The notes under the pieces are model-generated. The model searched no databases and had not been told where the DNA came from. It saw nothing but the letters and a program-made list of their open reading frames with translations. From positions 682,001-746,000 of the forward strand of contig NZ_PJMU01000002.1 of assembly GCF_002846395.1 (NCBI RefSeq): DNA of 64,000 nt, read 5' to 3'. Of the stretch, positions 44,880-53,323 are shown piece after piece; positions within the stretch are counted from its first letter, which is position 1; each line of letters begins with the position of its first letter. Source of the stretch: Pontibacter ramchanderi. GTDB taxonomy: Bacteria; Bacteroidota; Bacteroidia; Cytophagales; Hymenobacteraceae. Made by a program: the position numbers and the translations under genes.

Positions 44880-45099
44880 TTCTGTTCGTTTTAATTTAAG
44901 TCTGCCACTTTGTTACCAATACGACTTAAACCGATATTATTTAAATCAAAAATATATCTTATTACAACATCAACCAACATCAGATACATAAAATAATATT
45001 TATTATAAATTAAATATAAGTTACTTTTTATAGATAACATTATACATATAACTTTAAATATATTCGCATATAATTATTACCCATTTACCCCTACCTTTT
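44880..45099. other. Very AT-rich intergenic segment
   Basis: About 220 bases dominated by A and T, with repeated AATATTTATTATAAATTAAATATAA-like runs. No gene or terminator is seen. It marks the start of an AT-richer segment that continues through the next two genes, and probably contains their promoter. Confidence 0.6.
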
Positions 45100-45810
45100 A
45101 TGAAAATCAAATACTCTCTAATTTTCCTCCTTCTCTTCGCCTGCCAATTTGCGTCTGCCCAATCGCAGGATTCAATAGCGTTATACCGTCACCATATTGT
45201 CATAAACACGCACGTAATACTTGATAGATTAGCTGACCCTGCTAGCCGCATGCCGCTGCATCTTATGTACAAATACCAGTTTTCCCGTAATGGGGCCATT
45301 CGGTTTGGAGCAGAGGGGATGTATGCCAAGTCTGACTCTACGCAGTCTTACACAAATCGTCGTGACGAAATTACAGACTTTCTCTTTGGGGGAAGTATTG
45401 GCTACGAATGGCAGAGACCGCTCAGCAAACTATTCACACTGTATTACGGAACTGATGGTTTTTATCAGCAGAAAGTGAGGAATATAGAGATGTGGGACGA
45501 ATTCAGTGAACCGGACCCATATGGTGTAATAGAGAAGCATTCAAAAGATCTTCTTACTACCACCTCTTTCGGAATAAGACCGTTTATTGGCTTCCGCATT
45601 AATATTGGCACCAGATTTTATTTATCGACAGAAACAGCATTCCACTTAAGCAAAGTAAAAAGCTCGCAAGATCTCGTACTCTCTCTCAAAACATACTCAC
45701 CAGAGTACGATAGTTTCGGCAACCCCAAGACCTATATTGACTATACTACCAACAAACTTGTTTTTTCCTACATCCCAATAACGTTTGTCAATCTTAACTG
45801 GACTTTCTAA
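45100..45810 (+). CDS. Outer membrane beta-barrel protein, unknown
   Basis: 236 residues. A signal peptide (MKIKYSLIFLLLFACQFASAQ) is followed by alternating aromatic strands (IRFGAEGMYAKSD; FGGSIGYEWQRPLS; FTLYYGTDGFYQQK; IGFRINIGTRFYLSTETAFHLS), ending VNLNWTF with a terminal Phe. It has the character of a small outer membrane barrel but matches no named family with certainty. Base composition is AT-rich. Only 27 bases separate it from the T9SS protein gene, implying an operon and perhaps a barrel partner for that surface protein. Confidence 0.78.
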   Translation: MKIKYSLIFLLLFACQFASAQSQDSIALYRHHIVINTHVILDRLADPASRMPLHLMYKYQFSRNGAIRFGAEGMYAKSDSTQSYTNRRDEITDFLFGGSIGYEWQRPLSKLFTLYYGTDGFYQQKVRNIEMWDEFSEPDPYGVIEKHSKDLLTTTSFGIRPFIGFRINIGTRFYLSTETAFHLSKVKSSQDLVLSLKTYSPEYDSFGNPKTYIDYTTNKLVFSYIPITFVNLNWTF

Positions 45811-45837
45811 AATTTAAATTAACCTAAAAACAAACTT

Positions 45838-47661
45838 ATGAAGAAGCTCTGCTTCTTACTGCTATTCTTAATAGCCCCATTTTTATTAGCTGCACAAACA
45901 GCTTTAACGCCTGATGGCAGAGTTCCCCAATGTCCTGGAAATAGAATTGCTTATACAGCTTTTCCAGCAGGTGGTTCTGCTTCTGCCAATTATGCAGGCT
46001 GCTCTTTTAAATGGTCTATTACCAACGGCAAATTTTACATTACTAACAGCAGTGATGATTACACTACATCCAACAGTTCTGTAGAAGTAATCTGGAACGA
46101 TGTAACAAATAAAGGAGAATTAAAAGTAACAATTACGTCCTGTAACAACAAATCTAATGATGGCACACCAACTACTGGTGGCGTCATAATCAAATCTATA
46201 AACGGTGTTAACCCCTCACAAGTTAAGGTAAACAACGTAGCAAAATCAAGCCACAGTATAGACTGGTGCAGCACAGCCCCTATAACGTTAGCTATAGATA
46301 GGCTCGCAATTCCTAACACCCCAAGCAGCTCTAACCCATCCTATTCTTCTACTTTATATGTAGACACCTATGAATGGACGCTACCATCCGGTTGGCGCAC
46401 TAATGACAATAAGACGGGCACCTTTACGACTCCTTCCTACTCCATCTCGGTTATACCTGCAGCAGGGTCCGGAGGCCAGGTAAAAGTGAGAGGCCTGAAC
46501 CAGGAATGCAGCATAAGCAGTGTACCAAGGGTAAACTTCTATAGCAATTACAGCACACTCACTATTACGCGCGAACCTCAGGTAAGCGCAATCACTGCTT
46601 CCAAAACCAATTTGCACTGCGGCGACAGAAACCCTGTTAACCTCTCGGTTCCAGCCATGACGGGAGCCACATCCTATACCTGGTCGCTTCCGCAGGGCTG
46701 GACGATTTCGGGATCTGCTTCCGGCAATTCTATCTCCGCCATACCGAGCGGCACGAATGGCGGGCAGGTATCGGTAGCGGCCAACATTACCTGCACCACC
46801 CCTAACAAGGCGGTCAACTCAACACCTATCACCATCAACTACAACAGCAGCCTGCCTACACCGACGTTCAACAACGCACCTTACGATATAGGAAATACTG
46901 CATCTTCCTTTAGCATAACCTCAGTAGCCGGTGCTACCAGCTATACCTGGGAGGCCAGTAGCAACATCCTCATTAATGGGCAAGTGTCACCGCTGCAAAG
47001 CACGTCAACGACCGTAGCGATCTCGCAGCGGCCCGGTTACAGTGGCGGAGGCTGGGTAAAGGTAACGGCCAATAGTGCGCAGTGTGGCAGTAGCACTTTA
47101 ACCAAAAATGTTTGGGTGGGCCAACCAGAAATTTTATACTTCAGCTATTTTGGCAGTGCCAAACACCCTACCTGCCCCTACGAACAGCACACTTTTGCTC
47201 CTGTTTACAGTAACGGATATCAGGGGCAGCCATCGCGCTACCGTTGGGCAGTTGGCAATGTGAGCAGCCACGGCGACTTAACAGGCTCAACACTTACTGT
47301 AACGGCAGCAGGGTTTAACTTTAGCTCCCACATGTCAATCGGCTTAGAGGTTGAAACTCCTCTCGGCTGGACACAGCAGTTTGTGATGCTCTACGAGATC
47401 CGCGACTGCGACAATGGTGCAGAGCCTATGTTTAGCCCGAATCCAGTCACCGCAGACGAGTTCACCTTAGAACTTTCCGGAAGTTCAGACGAGAGCTACA
47501 GCTATACCTTGTATGACTTGCAGGGAAACCAGCGCCTTTCCGGCAAAGCCAAGGGCAAGAAAACCAAAGTTAGCACAAAAGGTATACCTGCTGGCACCTA
47601 CATGCTCAGAATAGAGCATAAGGGCAAATCCACGACCAGAAGAATGATAATAAAGAAGTAA
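45838..47661 (+). CDS. T9SS-sorted protein with Ig/PKD-like repeats
   Basis: 607 residues. A signal peptide (MKKLCFLLLFLIAPFLLAAQ) is followed by several beta-sandwich modules. Two are evident from the repeated phrase TSYTWSLPQGWTISG (about 278) and TSYTWEASSNILING (about 368), and YEWTLPSGWRTND (about 178) is related, as in PKD-like domains. Paired Cys occur in several modules. The C-terminal 75 residues are a T9SS type A domain (FSPNPVTADEFTLELSG ... YTLYDLQGNQRLSG ... IPAGTYMLRIEHKG ... RRMIIKK). Probably a surface adhesin or filament protein. The composition is AT-rich, and TATACCT words occur mainly in the second half. Confidence 0.85.
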   Translation: MKKLCFLLLFLIAPFLLAAQTALTPDGRVPQCPGNRIAYTAFPAGGSASANYAGCSFKWSITNGKFYITNSSDDYTTSNSSVEVIWNDVTNKGELKVTITSCNNKSNDGTPTTGGVIIKSINGVNPSQVKVNNVAKSSHSIDWCSTAPITLAIDRLAIPNTPSSSNPSYSSTLYVDTYEWTLPSGWRTNDNKTGTFTTPSYSISVIPAAGSGGQVKVRGLNQECSISSVPRVNFYSNYSTLTITREPQVSAITASKTNLHCGDRNPVNLSVPAMTGATSYTWSLPQGWTISGSASGNSISAIPSGTNGGQVSVAANITCTTPNKAVNSTPITINYNSSLPTPTFNNAPYDIGNTASSFSITSVAGATSYTWEASSNILINGQVSPLQSTSTTVAISQRPGYSGGGWVKVTANSAQCGSSTLTKNVWVGQPEILYFSYFGSAKHPTCPYEQHTFAPVYSNGYQGQPSRYRWAVGNVSSHGDLTGSTLTVTAAGFNFSSHMSIGLEVETPLGWTQQFVMLYEIRDCDNGAEPMFSPNPVTADEFTLELSGSSDESYSYTLYDLQGNQRLSGKAKGKKTKVSTKGIPAGTYMLRIEHKGKSTTRRMIIKK

Positions 47662-47677
47662 CCACCCTGGTGAATAA

Positions 47678-47712
47678 ACAAGGCCCACGATTGTTTTAAT
47701 CGTGGGCCTTGT
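47678..47712 (+). terminator. Terminator after the T9SS adhesin-like gene
   Basis: ACAAGGCCCACGATT pairs with AATCGTGGGCCTTGT across a GTTTT loop. Confidence 0.85.
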
Positions 47713-47789
47713 CATTTATAAGCAGGAGACATCATAAATCTAAAAAATCAGACAATTGGCCAATATTTTAAGTTCTTTTGTCCAGGCAC

Positions 47790-48332
47790 TCAAAACGGCG
47801 AGACAAAATCCTGTAGCAGCGGCAGTACTTCGTCCTTGGGCGAAACCAGCGGCTGGGCTATACCCCAGTCTATACCCAGGGCTGGGTCGTTCCAGAGGAT
47901 ACCGCCTTCGGATGGCTGATGATACAGGTTGGTGCATTTGTAGAGGAAACTGGTGTTGTCTTCCAGCGCTACAAAGCCGTGGGCAAAGCCTTCCGGAATA
48001 TAGAGCATGTTATGCTGCTCCGCATCGAGTATGCAGGTGGCGTGCTGTCCGTAAGTGGGGGAGTTTTTGCGGAGGTCGAGCGCCACATCCAGCGCACGGC
48101 CCGAAGCAACCCGCACCAGTTTGCCCTGCGCATAAGGCGGCCTCTGAAAATGCAGGCCGCGCAGCACGCCTTTTCTAGAAACAGACTCGTTGTCCTGCAC
48201 AAAGACCGGGTTGATGCCGAAGGGCGCAAACATGCTGGCATTGTAGGTTTCCATGAACCAGCCACGCTCGTCGCGGAACACGCGTGGTATAAATTCGATC
48301 AGGCCTTCAATGTGATAGGTCTTATGCTGCAT
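47790..48332 (-). CDS. rfbC: dTDP-4-dehydrorhamnose 3,5-epimerase
   Basis: 180 residues, full length for RmlC/RfbC cupins. The enzyme epimerises C3 and C5 of dTDP-4-keto-6-deoxyglucose on the way to dTDP-rhamnose. Conserved parts: FIPRVFRDERGWFMETYN, VSRKGVLRGLHFQRPP (catalytic His), DVALDLRKNSPTYGQ (partner Asp), IPEGFAHGFVALEDNTSFLYKC (catalytic Tyr region). The other rml genes are not in the window, so it is a stand-alone copy. Confidence 0.94.
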   Translation of the reverse strand: MQHKTYHIEGLIEFIPRVFRDERGWFMETYNASMFAPFGINPVFVQDNESVSRKGVLRGLHFQRPPYAQGKLVRVASGRALDVALDLRKNSPTYGQHATCILDAEQHNMLYIPEGFAHGFVALEDNTSFLYKCTNLYHQPSEGGILWNDPALGIDWGIAQPLVSPKDEVLPLLQDFVSPF

Positions 48333-48543
48333 AGCTGGTGTAAATGGATCTGCTTTGGTTCTTTTAGAAGGGTAGCAAGTTAGGTTTTTTCCCCTTTCTT
48401 CTGAAATTTTTCAACTAACTTGCGTCCATCCTGCCTGCTTCCACGGCGCTATACCTGCTAATTTTGACCGGGGCCGGGAACAATTACGTACAATGATTCA
48501 CGCCGAAAAAAGGCTGACAAACCGCTACGCTTAACATCTGAAA

Positions 48544-49752
48544 ATGGGTAAACAAAAATACTACGAAACCGCCAAGCCGCAGGAAACCGCCGTGCTGGTG
48601 GCTGTGCCTGGTTATAAGCAAACCGACGAACAAACTAACGAATACCTCGACGAACTGGCCTTCCTGACCGAAACAGCCGGCGCCGTAACCATGAAGCGCT
48701 TTGTGCAGAAACTCGACAAGCCTGACCGTGCCACCTTTGTGGGCAGCGGCAAACTCGAGGAAATCAAAGCCTATGTGAAGGAGCACAACGTGGATATGGT
48801 GATCTTCGACGATGACCTCACCCCCTCGCAGGTGCGCAACATCGAGCGCGAACTACAGGTGAAGATCGTGGACAGAAGCTTGCTGATTCTCGACATCTTC
48901 GCGCTCCGTGCCAAAACCGCTCAGGCCCATACCCAGGTGGAACTGGCCCAGTACCAGTACCTGCTGCCCCGCCTGACCAACCTGTGGACTCACCTTTCCA
49001 AACAAAAAGGTGGTATCGGCATGAAGGGTCCGGGTGAAACCGAGATCGAGACGGACCGCCGTATTGTGCGCGACAAAATCTCGCTCTTGCGCGAACGACT
49101 GGAGAAGTTCGAGAAACAGAATTTTGAGCAGCGCAAATCGCGGGCAGGCATGGTGCGCGTAGCCCTGGTAGGGTATACGAACGTGGGCAAATCCACCCTG
49201 ATGAACCTGCTCTCCAAATCCGACGTGTTTGCCGAAAACAAACTCTTCGCGACAGTAGACGCCACGGTGCGCAAAGTGGTGCTTGACAACATCCCATTCC
49301 TGCTCTCCGACACGGTAGGGTTCATCCGCAAGTTGCCGACCAAACTCATCGAGGCCTTTAAGTCCACGCTCGACGAGATCCGCGAGGCTGATCTGCTGGT
49401 ACACGTGGTGGATGTGTCGCACCCTTCGTTTGAGGACCACATTGCGGTAGTGAACAACACGCTGCTCGACATCAACTCAGCCGACAAGCCGGTACTGCTG
49501 GTGTTCAACAAAATAGACCAGTACCTGGAGCAGCGCGAGCAGGAGCTGGCAGAGGAAGCGGGTATCAACGAGGATGGCCACAGCAACGTGCGCCCTTCCA
49601 TCGACGACCTGAAAGCGACCTACATGGCCAAGGTGCATGCCCCAGCCCTGTTCATTTCAGCCACCAACCGCATCAACATCGACGAACTGCGCGCCGAACT
49701 GCAGCGCCGCGTTGCGGAAATTCACTTTGAACGCTACCCGAATAACGTGTAG
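48544..49752 (+). CDS. hflX: Ribosome-associated GTPase HflX
   Basis: 402 residues. The N-terminal HflX domain (residues 1-180; VGSGKLEEIKAYV, DDDLTPSQVRNIE, DRSLLILDIFALRAKTAQAHTQVELAQYQYLLPRL, and the GIGMKGPGETEIETDRR linker) is followed by a G domain with G1 GYTNVGKST, G3 DTVGFIRKLP and G4 NKID. HflX splits or rescues stalled 70S ribosomes under stress. All motifs are intact. No hfq lies upstream, unlike in E. coli. No TATACCT word occurs in this gene. Confidence 0.96.
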   Translation: MGKQKYYETAKPQETAVLVAVPGYKQTDEQTNEYLDELAFLTETAGAVTMKRFVQKLDKPDRATFVGSGKLEEIKAYVKEHNVDMVIFDDDLTPSQVRNIERELQVKIVDRSLLILDIFALRAKTAQAHTQVELAQYQYLLPRLTNLWTHLSKQKGGIGMKGPGETEIETDRRIVRDKISLLRERLEKFEKQNFEQRKSRAGMVRVALVGYTNVGKSTLMNLLSKSDVFAENKLFATVDATVRKVVLDNIPFLLSDTVGFIRKLPTKLIEAFKSTLDEIREADLLVHVVDVSHPSFEDHIAVVNNTLLDINSADKPVLLVFNKIDQYLEQREQELAEEAGINEDGHSNVRPSIDDLKATYMAKVHAPALFISATNRINIDELRAELQRRVAEIHFERYPNNV

Positions 49753-49772
49753 TTTATACCAGGAAGCATCAG

Positions 49773-49808
49773 AAAAGGGAACAGTCCGGTAAGGATTGTT
49801 CCCTTTTT
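49773..49808 (+). terminator. Terminator after hflX
   Basis: AAAAGGGAACA pairs with TGTTCCCTTTT, then more T. Confidence 0.9.
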
Positions 49809-49849
49809 GCGTTTTCTGCCACGGCCAGACCTCGCAGTGGATTTCAGTC

Positions 49850-50420
49850 CTGCGAACGTCTGTTTGGGTATAGCTTGTCTGAATCTTTATATAGATATAG
49901 GGCCCCTACCCCAAAGGTTTACAGGATTCTTGTGCACGATTAACACACCCCTGCCCCTCTCAAGAGGGGAATTTCTGCCCTGCCCAATTTTCAAGGATCA
50001 GCAATGTAGTTACTGTCACACCCCACTGGCAGGTATAGCAAAGGTAACTTGCCCCGGAAGCGATGAAACAGAAAGCCTAAGCCAGGTGCACAAAACGGCG
50101 CTCCACTGTTGGGGGTGAAGGGGTCCCCCTGTCAAGAGCGTTCAGCGAGTGGGGTAGGGGCCCTCGATTTGGAGCGTCTTGATTTTTTTGCTTACTGGGG
50201 GTAGGGGCCCTCTTTCTTTTCATCAAGGAAAAAAGTAGGTCCCGGCCGGACAGGCCAAGCTATAGAACAACACTGTTTGCTATACCTCCAACAGCAGTAG
50301 CTACAAAGCCTCTATACCTGGTCCGAAGACCCCACGCGTGAACGCTCACACCATCACCGCTATAACTGCATAGGCCAGAGCTATACCTACGCGCAACTAT
50401 TACAAGAGCAGATCTCCCCT
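49850..50420 (+). repeat. Dispersed intergenic repeat, copy 3
   Basis: Gene-free. It begins GCTTGTCTGAATCTTTATAT, then TAGGGCCCCTACCCCAAAGG, TTTACAGGATTC, and CACCCCTGCCCCTCTCAAGAG. It continues with two GGTAGGGGCCCTC blocks (near 50155 and 50200) flanking a CTTGATTTTTTTGCTTAC run, then AAGGAAAAAAGTAGGTCC and ACAGGCCAAGCTATAGAAC. The same order is found in copy 2 and, inverted, in copy 1. Several TATACCT words lie in its right part. Confidence 0.7.
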
Positions 50421-50471
50421 AGCTAGCCAAGCCATCACACTCCCCCACCCCGTCACAACTATTTTATACTG

Positions 50472-50539
50472 CTTTCAGTAAACAGCAGGTATAGCGGGCA
50501 CGCTATGTAAAAGACACGCCTGCTATACCTTTCTGAAAG
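50472..50539 (+). promoter_or_regulatory. Two-step inverted repeat upstream of the sixA-like gene
   Basis: CTTTCAG (50472-50478) and AGGTATAGC (50487-50495) are mirrored by GCTATACCT (50522-50530) and CTGAAAG (50533-50539), ending 11 bases before the ATG. An RNA hairpin would hold the translation start close to its 3' side. Confidence 0.5.
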
Positions 50540-50550
50540 AGAATCACCTT

Positions 50551-51045
50551 ATGAAAACCTTGTATATCATGCGTCATGCGAAGTCCAGCTGGAAATTTGA
50601 AGAGCTGAGCGACCATGACCGCCCTTTAAATAAACGCGGCCGGACAGATGCGCCTTTGATGGGGCAGGAACTGGCTTCCAACAATGCGAAGCTGCAGCTC
50701 ATCCTATCGAGCCCGGCGGTAAGAGCCATCACAACGGCCACTTTGGTGGCCCGCGAGCTCGACTACGATGCCGATGACATTGTGGTGGATGACCGCATGT
50801 ATGGCGCCAGTGCCGAAGAACTGCTGGAGGTAGCCCGCGAGGCACCCGCAGATGTGGATTGCATGCTGATGGTAGGACACAATGAGGCCCTCTCGGAGTT
50901 TGCCAACATGCTGTCGCCCAAGCACGTCTCCAGCATACCTACCGCCGGCATTGTGGCCCTCCGCTTCGACTGCGACAGCTGGCGCGATATCGCCCGTAGC
51001 AATGCCGGGCTTCTGTTTTACGATGTACCCAAAAACCACAAATAA
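50551..51045 (+). CDS. SixA-like histidine phosphatase
   Basis: 164 residues of the phosphoglycerate-mutase-like (branch 1) histidine phosphatase family. Catalytic RHAKSSW (His9), DHDRPLNKRG, SSPAVRAITTA (second Arg) and VGHNEALSEF (second His). SixA dephosphorylates histidine phosphotransfer domains in E. coli; Bacteroidetes homologues often sit next to ppk1, as here (96 bases upstream of it), which suggests a link with phosphate or polyphosphate metabolism. Cytoplasmic. Confidence 0.9.
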   Translation: MKTLYIMRHAKSSWKFEELSDHDRPLNKRGRTDAPLMGQELASNNAKLQLILSSPAVRAITTATLVARELDYDADDIVVDDRMYGASAEELLEVAREAPADVDCMLMVGHNEALSEFANMLSPKHVSSIPTAGIVALRFDCDSWRDIARSNAGLLFYDVPKNHK

Positions 51046-51141
51046 CACAGCACAACGGCCTGGCCAGGCATCCCCCCAGACCTGACCACGCTGCTCATAC
51101 CTTTATTTCAAACTGCTCCGCACCGGGCAACAAACTAAACC

Positions 51142-53244
51142 ATGGAAACCAATACCGAAGATAAAAAACCAACCCTTACGCCGCTGATCAACCGTGAGCT
51201 CAGCTGGCTGGCCTTCAACTACCGTGTGCTCCAGGAGGCGAAAGACCGCACCGTGCCGCTCCTGGAGCGCATCAAGTTCATGGCCATTTTCTCATCGAAC
51301 CTCGACGAGTACTTTAAAGTACGCGTGGCCACGCTCAAGCGCCTGATCAAACTCAAAAAGAAGACCCGCGAAAAACTGTCTGAAGACCCCGCCGATACTT
51401 TTGAGCAGGTGATGCAGGAGGTGAAACGCCAGCAGGAAGAGTTTGGGGAAGTTTTCAGAGAAGGCATCCTGGTCGACCTGCGCCAGCAGGACATCCACCT
51501 GCTCACCGAAAACGAACTAAGCGAAGCACAGCAGCAGTGGGTACAGACCTATTTTACCGAGCACGTTCAGCCTCACATCCTGCCGCTCCTGCTCGACGAT
51601 ACCGAGACCCACTTTTTCCTAAAGGACCAGACTGTATACCTGGGCGTGCACCTCTTCGAGCCTAAGAAGCAAAACCTGAAACCGGAGCGTTTCTCCATGC
51701 TCGAAATACCCACCAAAAAACACGGCGGTCGTTTTGTGAAGCTCCCGACGGAGGGTGAGCAGCGCTATGTGATGTTTCTGGATGATGTGATCCGTTTCTG
51801 CCTGCCGGCCTTGTACCCGGATTACGGCCGCTTCGAGGCGCATGCCGTGAAAGTTTCGCGCGACGCTGAGTTGGATATAGAAGAAGAAGTATCCGGCAGC
51901 CTGATGGCCAAGATCCAGAAAAGCCTGAAAAAGCGGGAAACCGGCTACCCTGCCCGCCTGCTGTACGACCCGGTTACGCCACAGGCCATGCTGGACGCCA
52001 TAATGGCACATACCGGCATTTCGGAAGATGAACTGGTGGAAGGCAGCAAGTACCATAACTTCCGTGATTTTTTTGGTTTCCCGGACTTTAACCTGCCCGA
52101 CCTCAAGTACTCGCCGCAGCCTACACTGGTGCATCCACTCCTGGAGAAAGAGGAAAGCCTGATCGAGGCCATGAAAAAGCAGGACTACATGGCGCATTAT
52201 CCTTACCAGTCCTTCGACTACGTGCTGCGCCTCTTCGAGGAAGCCGCCAACGACCCGAAGGTGACTGCCATGAGCGCCACCCTCTACCGGGTGGCCGACG
52301 ACTCTGCCATTGCCAAATCGCTGGTGAAGGCCGCCAAGAGCGGCAAACTGGTGACGGTGGTGGTGGAGCTCAAAGCCCGTTTCGATGAAGAGTCGAACAT
52401 CTTTTGGGCAGGCAAGCTGCAGAAGGCCGGCGCAAACGTTATCCTGGGTTTGCCCGACCTCAAAGTGCACACCAAGCTGGGCCTGATCACCCGCAACGAG
52501 GACGGCCAACTTGTGAATTACGCCTACCTGAGCACGGGCAACTACAATGAAGACACCTCCAGAATCTATGCTGACCATGCGCTTTTTACCTCCAACAAAG
52601 ACATTACACAGGATGTGGAGCAGGTCTTCAACTTCTTCATCGACCGCCAGCACGACAAGAAATTCAAGAAACTGCTGATGGCCCCGATCAACATGCGCGA
52701 CCGCTTTGTGGAGCTGATCAACCGGGAGATAAAAAACGCCACCAAAGGCAAGCCGGCCAAGATGATCCTCAAAATGAATGCCTTGCAGGACGAGCGGATG
52801 ATCAAAAAGCTGTACGCTGCCAGCCAGGCCGGTGTGAAGATCGAGCTGCTGGTGCGCGGCATTTGCTGCCTGGTGCCGGGCGTGGAGGGACTGAGCGACA
52901 ACATCCGGGTGCGCAGCATCGTGGACCGTTACCTGGAGCATGCCCGGGTATACATCTTCCACAACGACGGCAAAGAGGAATACTACGTAGCCTCTGCCGA
53001 CTGGATGACGCGCAACCTGAGCCGACGCGTGGAGGTGGCTTTCCCGCTGCTCCAGAAAGACATCATCGAGCAGGTCCGCACGATCATCGACCTGCAGCTC
53101 ACCGACGATACCAAGGCCCGCGACATAGATAACAACTATGTAGAACAGGTAAGCCCTACGCACGTCCGGTCGCAGTATGCCATCTATGAGTATCTGCGCA
53201 GCCTGGTGCCCGAAGGAATGGACCCAGCCAGAAAATCGGAGTAA
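51142..53244 (+). CDS. ppk1: Polyphosphate kinase 1
   Basis: 700 residues, the full PPK1. It polymerises the gamma-phosphate of ATP into polyphosphate. N-terminal INRELSWLAFNYRVLQEA, head domain, and two phospholipase-D-like C-terminal domains. The autophosphorylated His is His443 in LKVHTKLGL; the second catalytic His is His600 in HARVYIFHNDGKEEYYVASADWMTRNLSRR. PSLDPFDQ-like ends differ, as usual in Bacteroidetes. Downstream of sixA on the same strand and followed by a convergent terminator. The only iterated word is near 51638. Confidence 0.97.
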   Translation: METNTEDKKPTLTPLINRELSWLAFNYRVLQEAKDRTVPLLERIKFMAIFSSNLDEYFKVRVATLKRLIKLKKKTREKLSEDPADTFEQVMQEVKRQQEEFGEVFREGILVDLRQQDIHLLTENELSEAQQQWVQTYFTEHVQPHILPLLLDDTETHFFLKDQTVYLGVHLFEPKKQNLKPERFSMLEIPTKKHGGRFVKLPTEGEQRYVMFLDDVIRFCLPALYPDYGRFEAHAVKVSRDAELDIEEEVSGSLMAKIQKSLKKRETGYPARLLYDPVTPQAMLDAIMAHTGISEDELVEGSKYHNFRDFFGFPDFNLPDLKYSPQPTLVHPLLEKEESLIEAMKKQDYMAHYPYQSFDYVLRLFEEAANDPKVTAMSATLYRVADDSAIAKSLVKAAKSGKLVTVVVELKARFDEESNIFWAGKLQKAGANVILGLPDLKVHTKLGLITRNEDGQLVNYAYLSTGNYNEDTSRIYADHALFTSNKDITQDVEQVFNFFIDRQHDKKFKKLLMAPINMRDRFVELINREIKNATKGKPAKMILKMNALQDERMIKKLYAASQAGVKIELLVRGICCLVPGVEGLSDNIRVRSIVDRYLEHARVYIFHNDGKEEYYVASADWMTRNLSRRVEVAFPLLQKDIIEQVRTIIDLQLTDDTKARDIDNNYVEQVSPTHVRSQYAIYEYLRSLVPEGMDPARKSE

Positions 53245-53264
53245 CTATACCTGACACAAATATT

Positions 53265-53303
53265 GCAAAGCCCGACGCGCTATACCAGCGAGTCGGGCTT
53301 TGT
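53265..53303. terminator. Terminator between ppk1 and the DUF6268 gene
   Basis: GCAAAGCCCGAC pairs with GTCGGGCTTTGT between convergent genes. Confidence 0.8.
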
Positions 53304-53323
53304 CGTTGCTATACCTTGGCGCG

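Noticed and set aside
51619..53163. 514-codon minus-strand open frame
   Set aside because: Antisense to ppk1, with the His/Val/Leu-rich composition typical of shadow frames.
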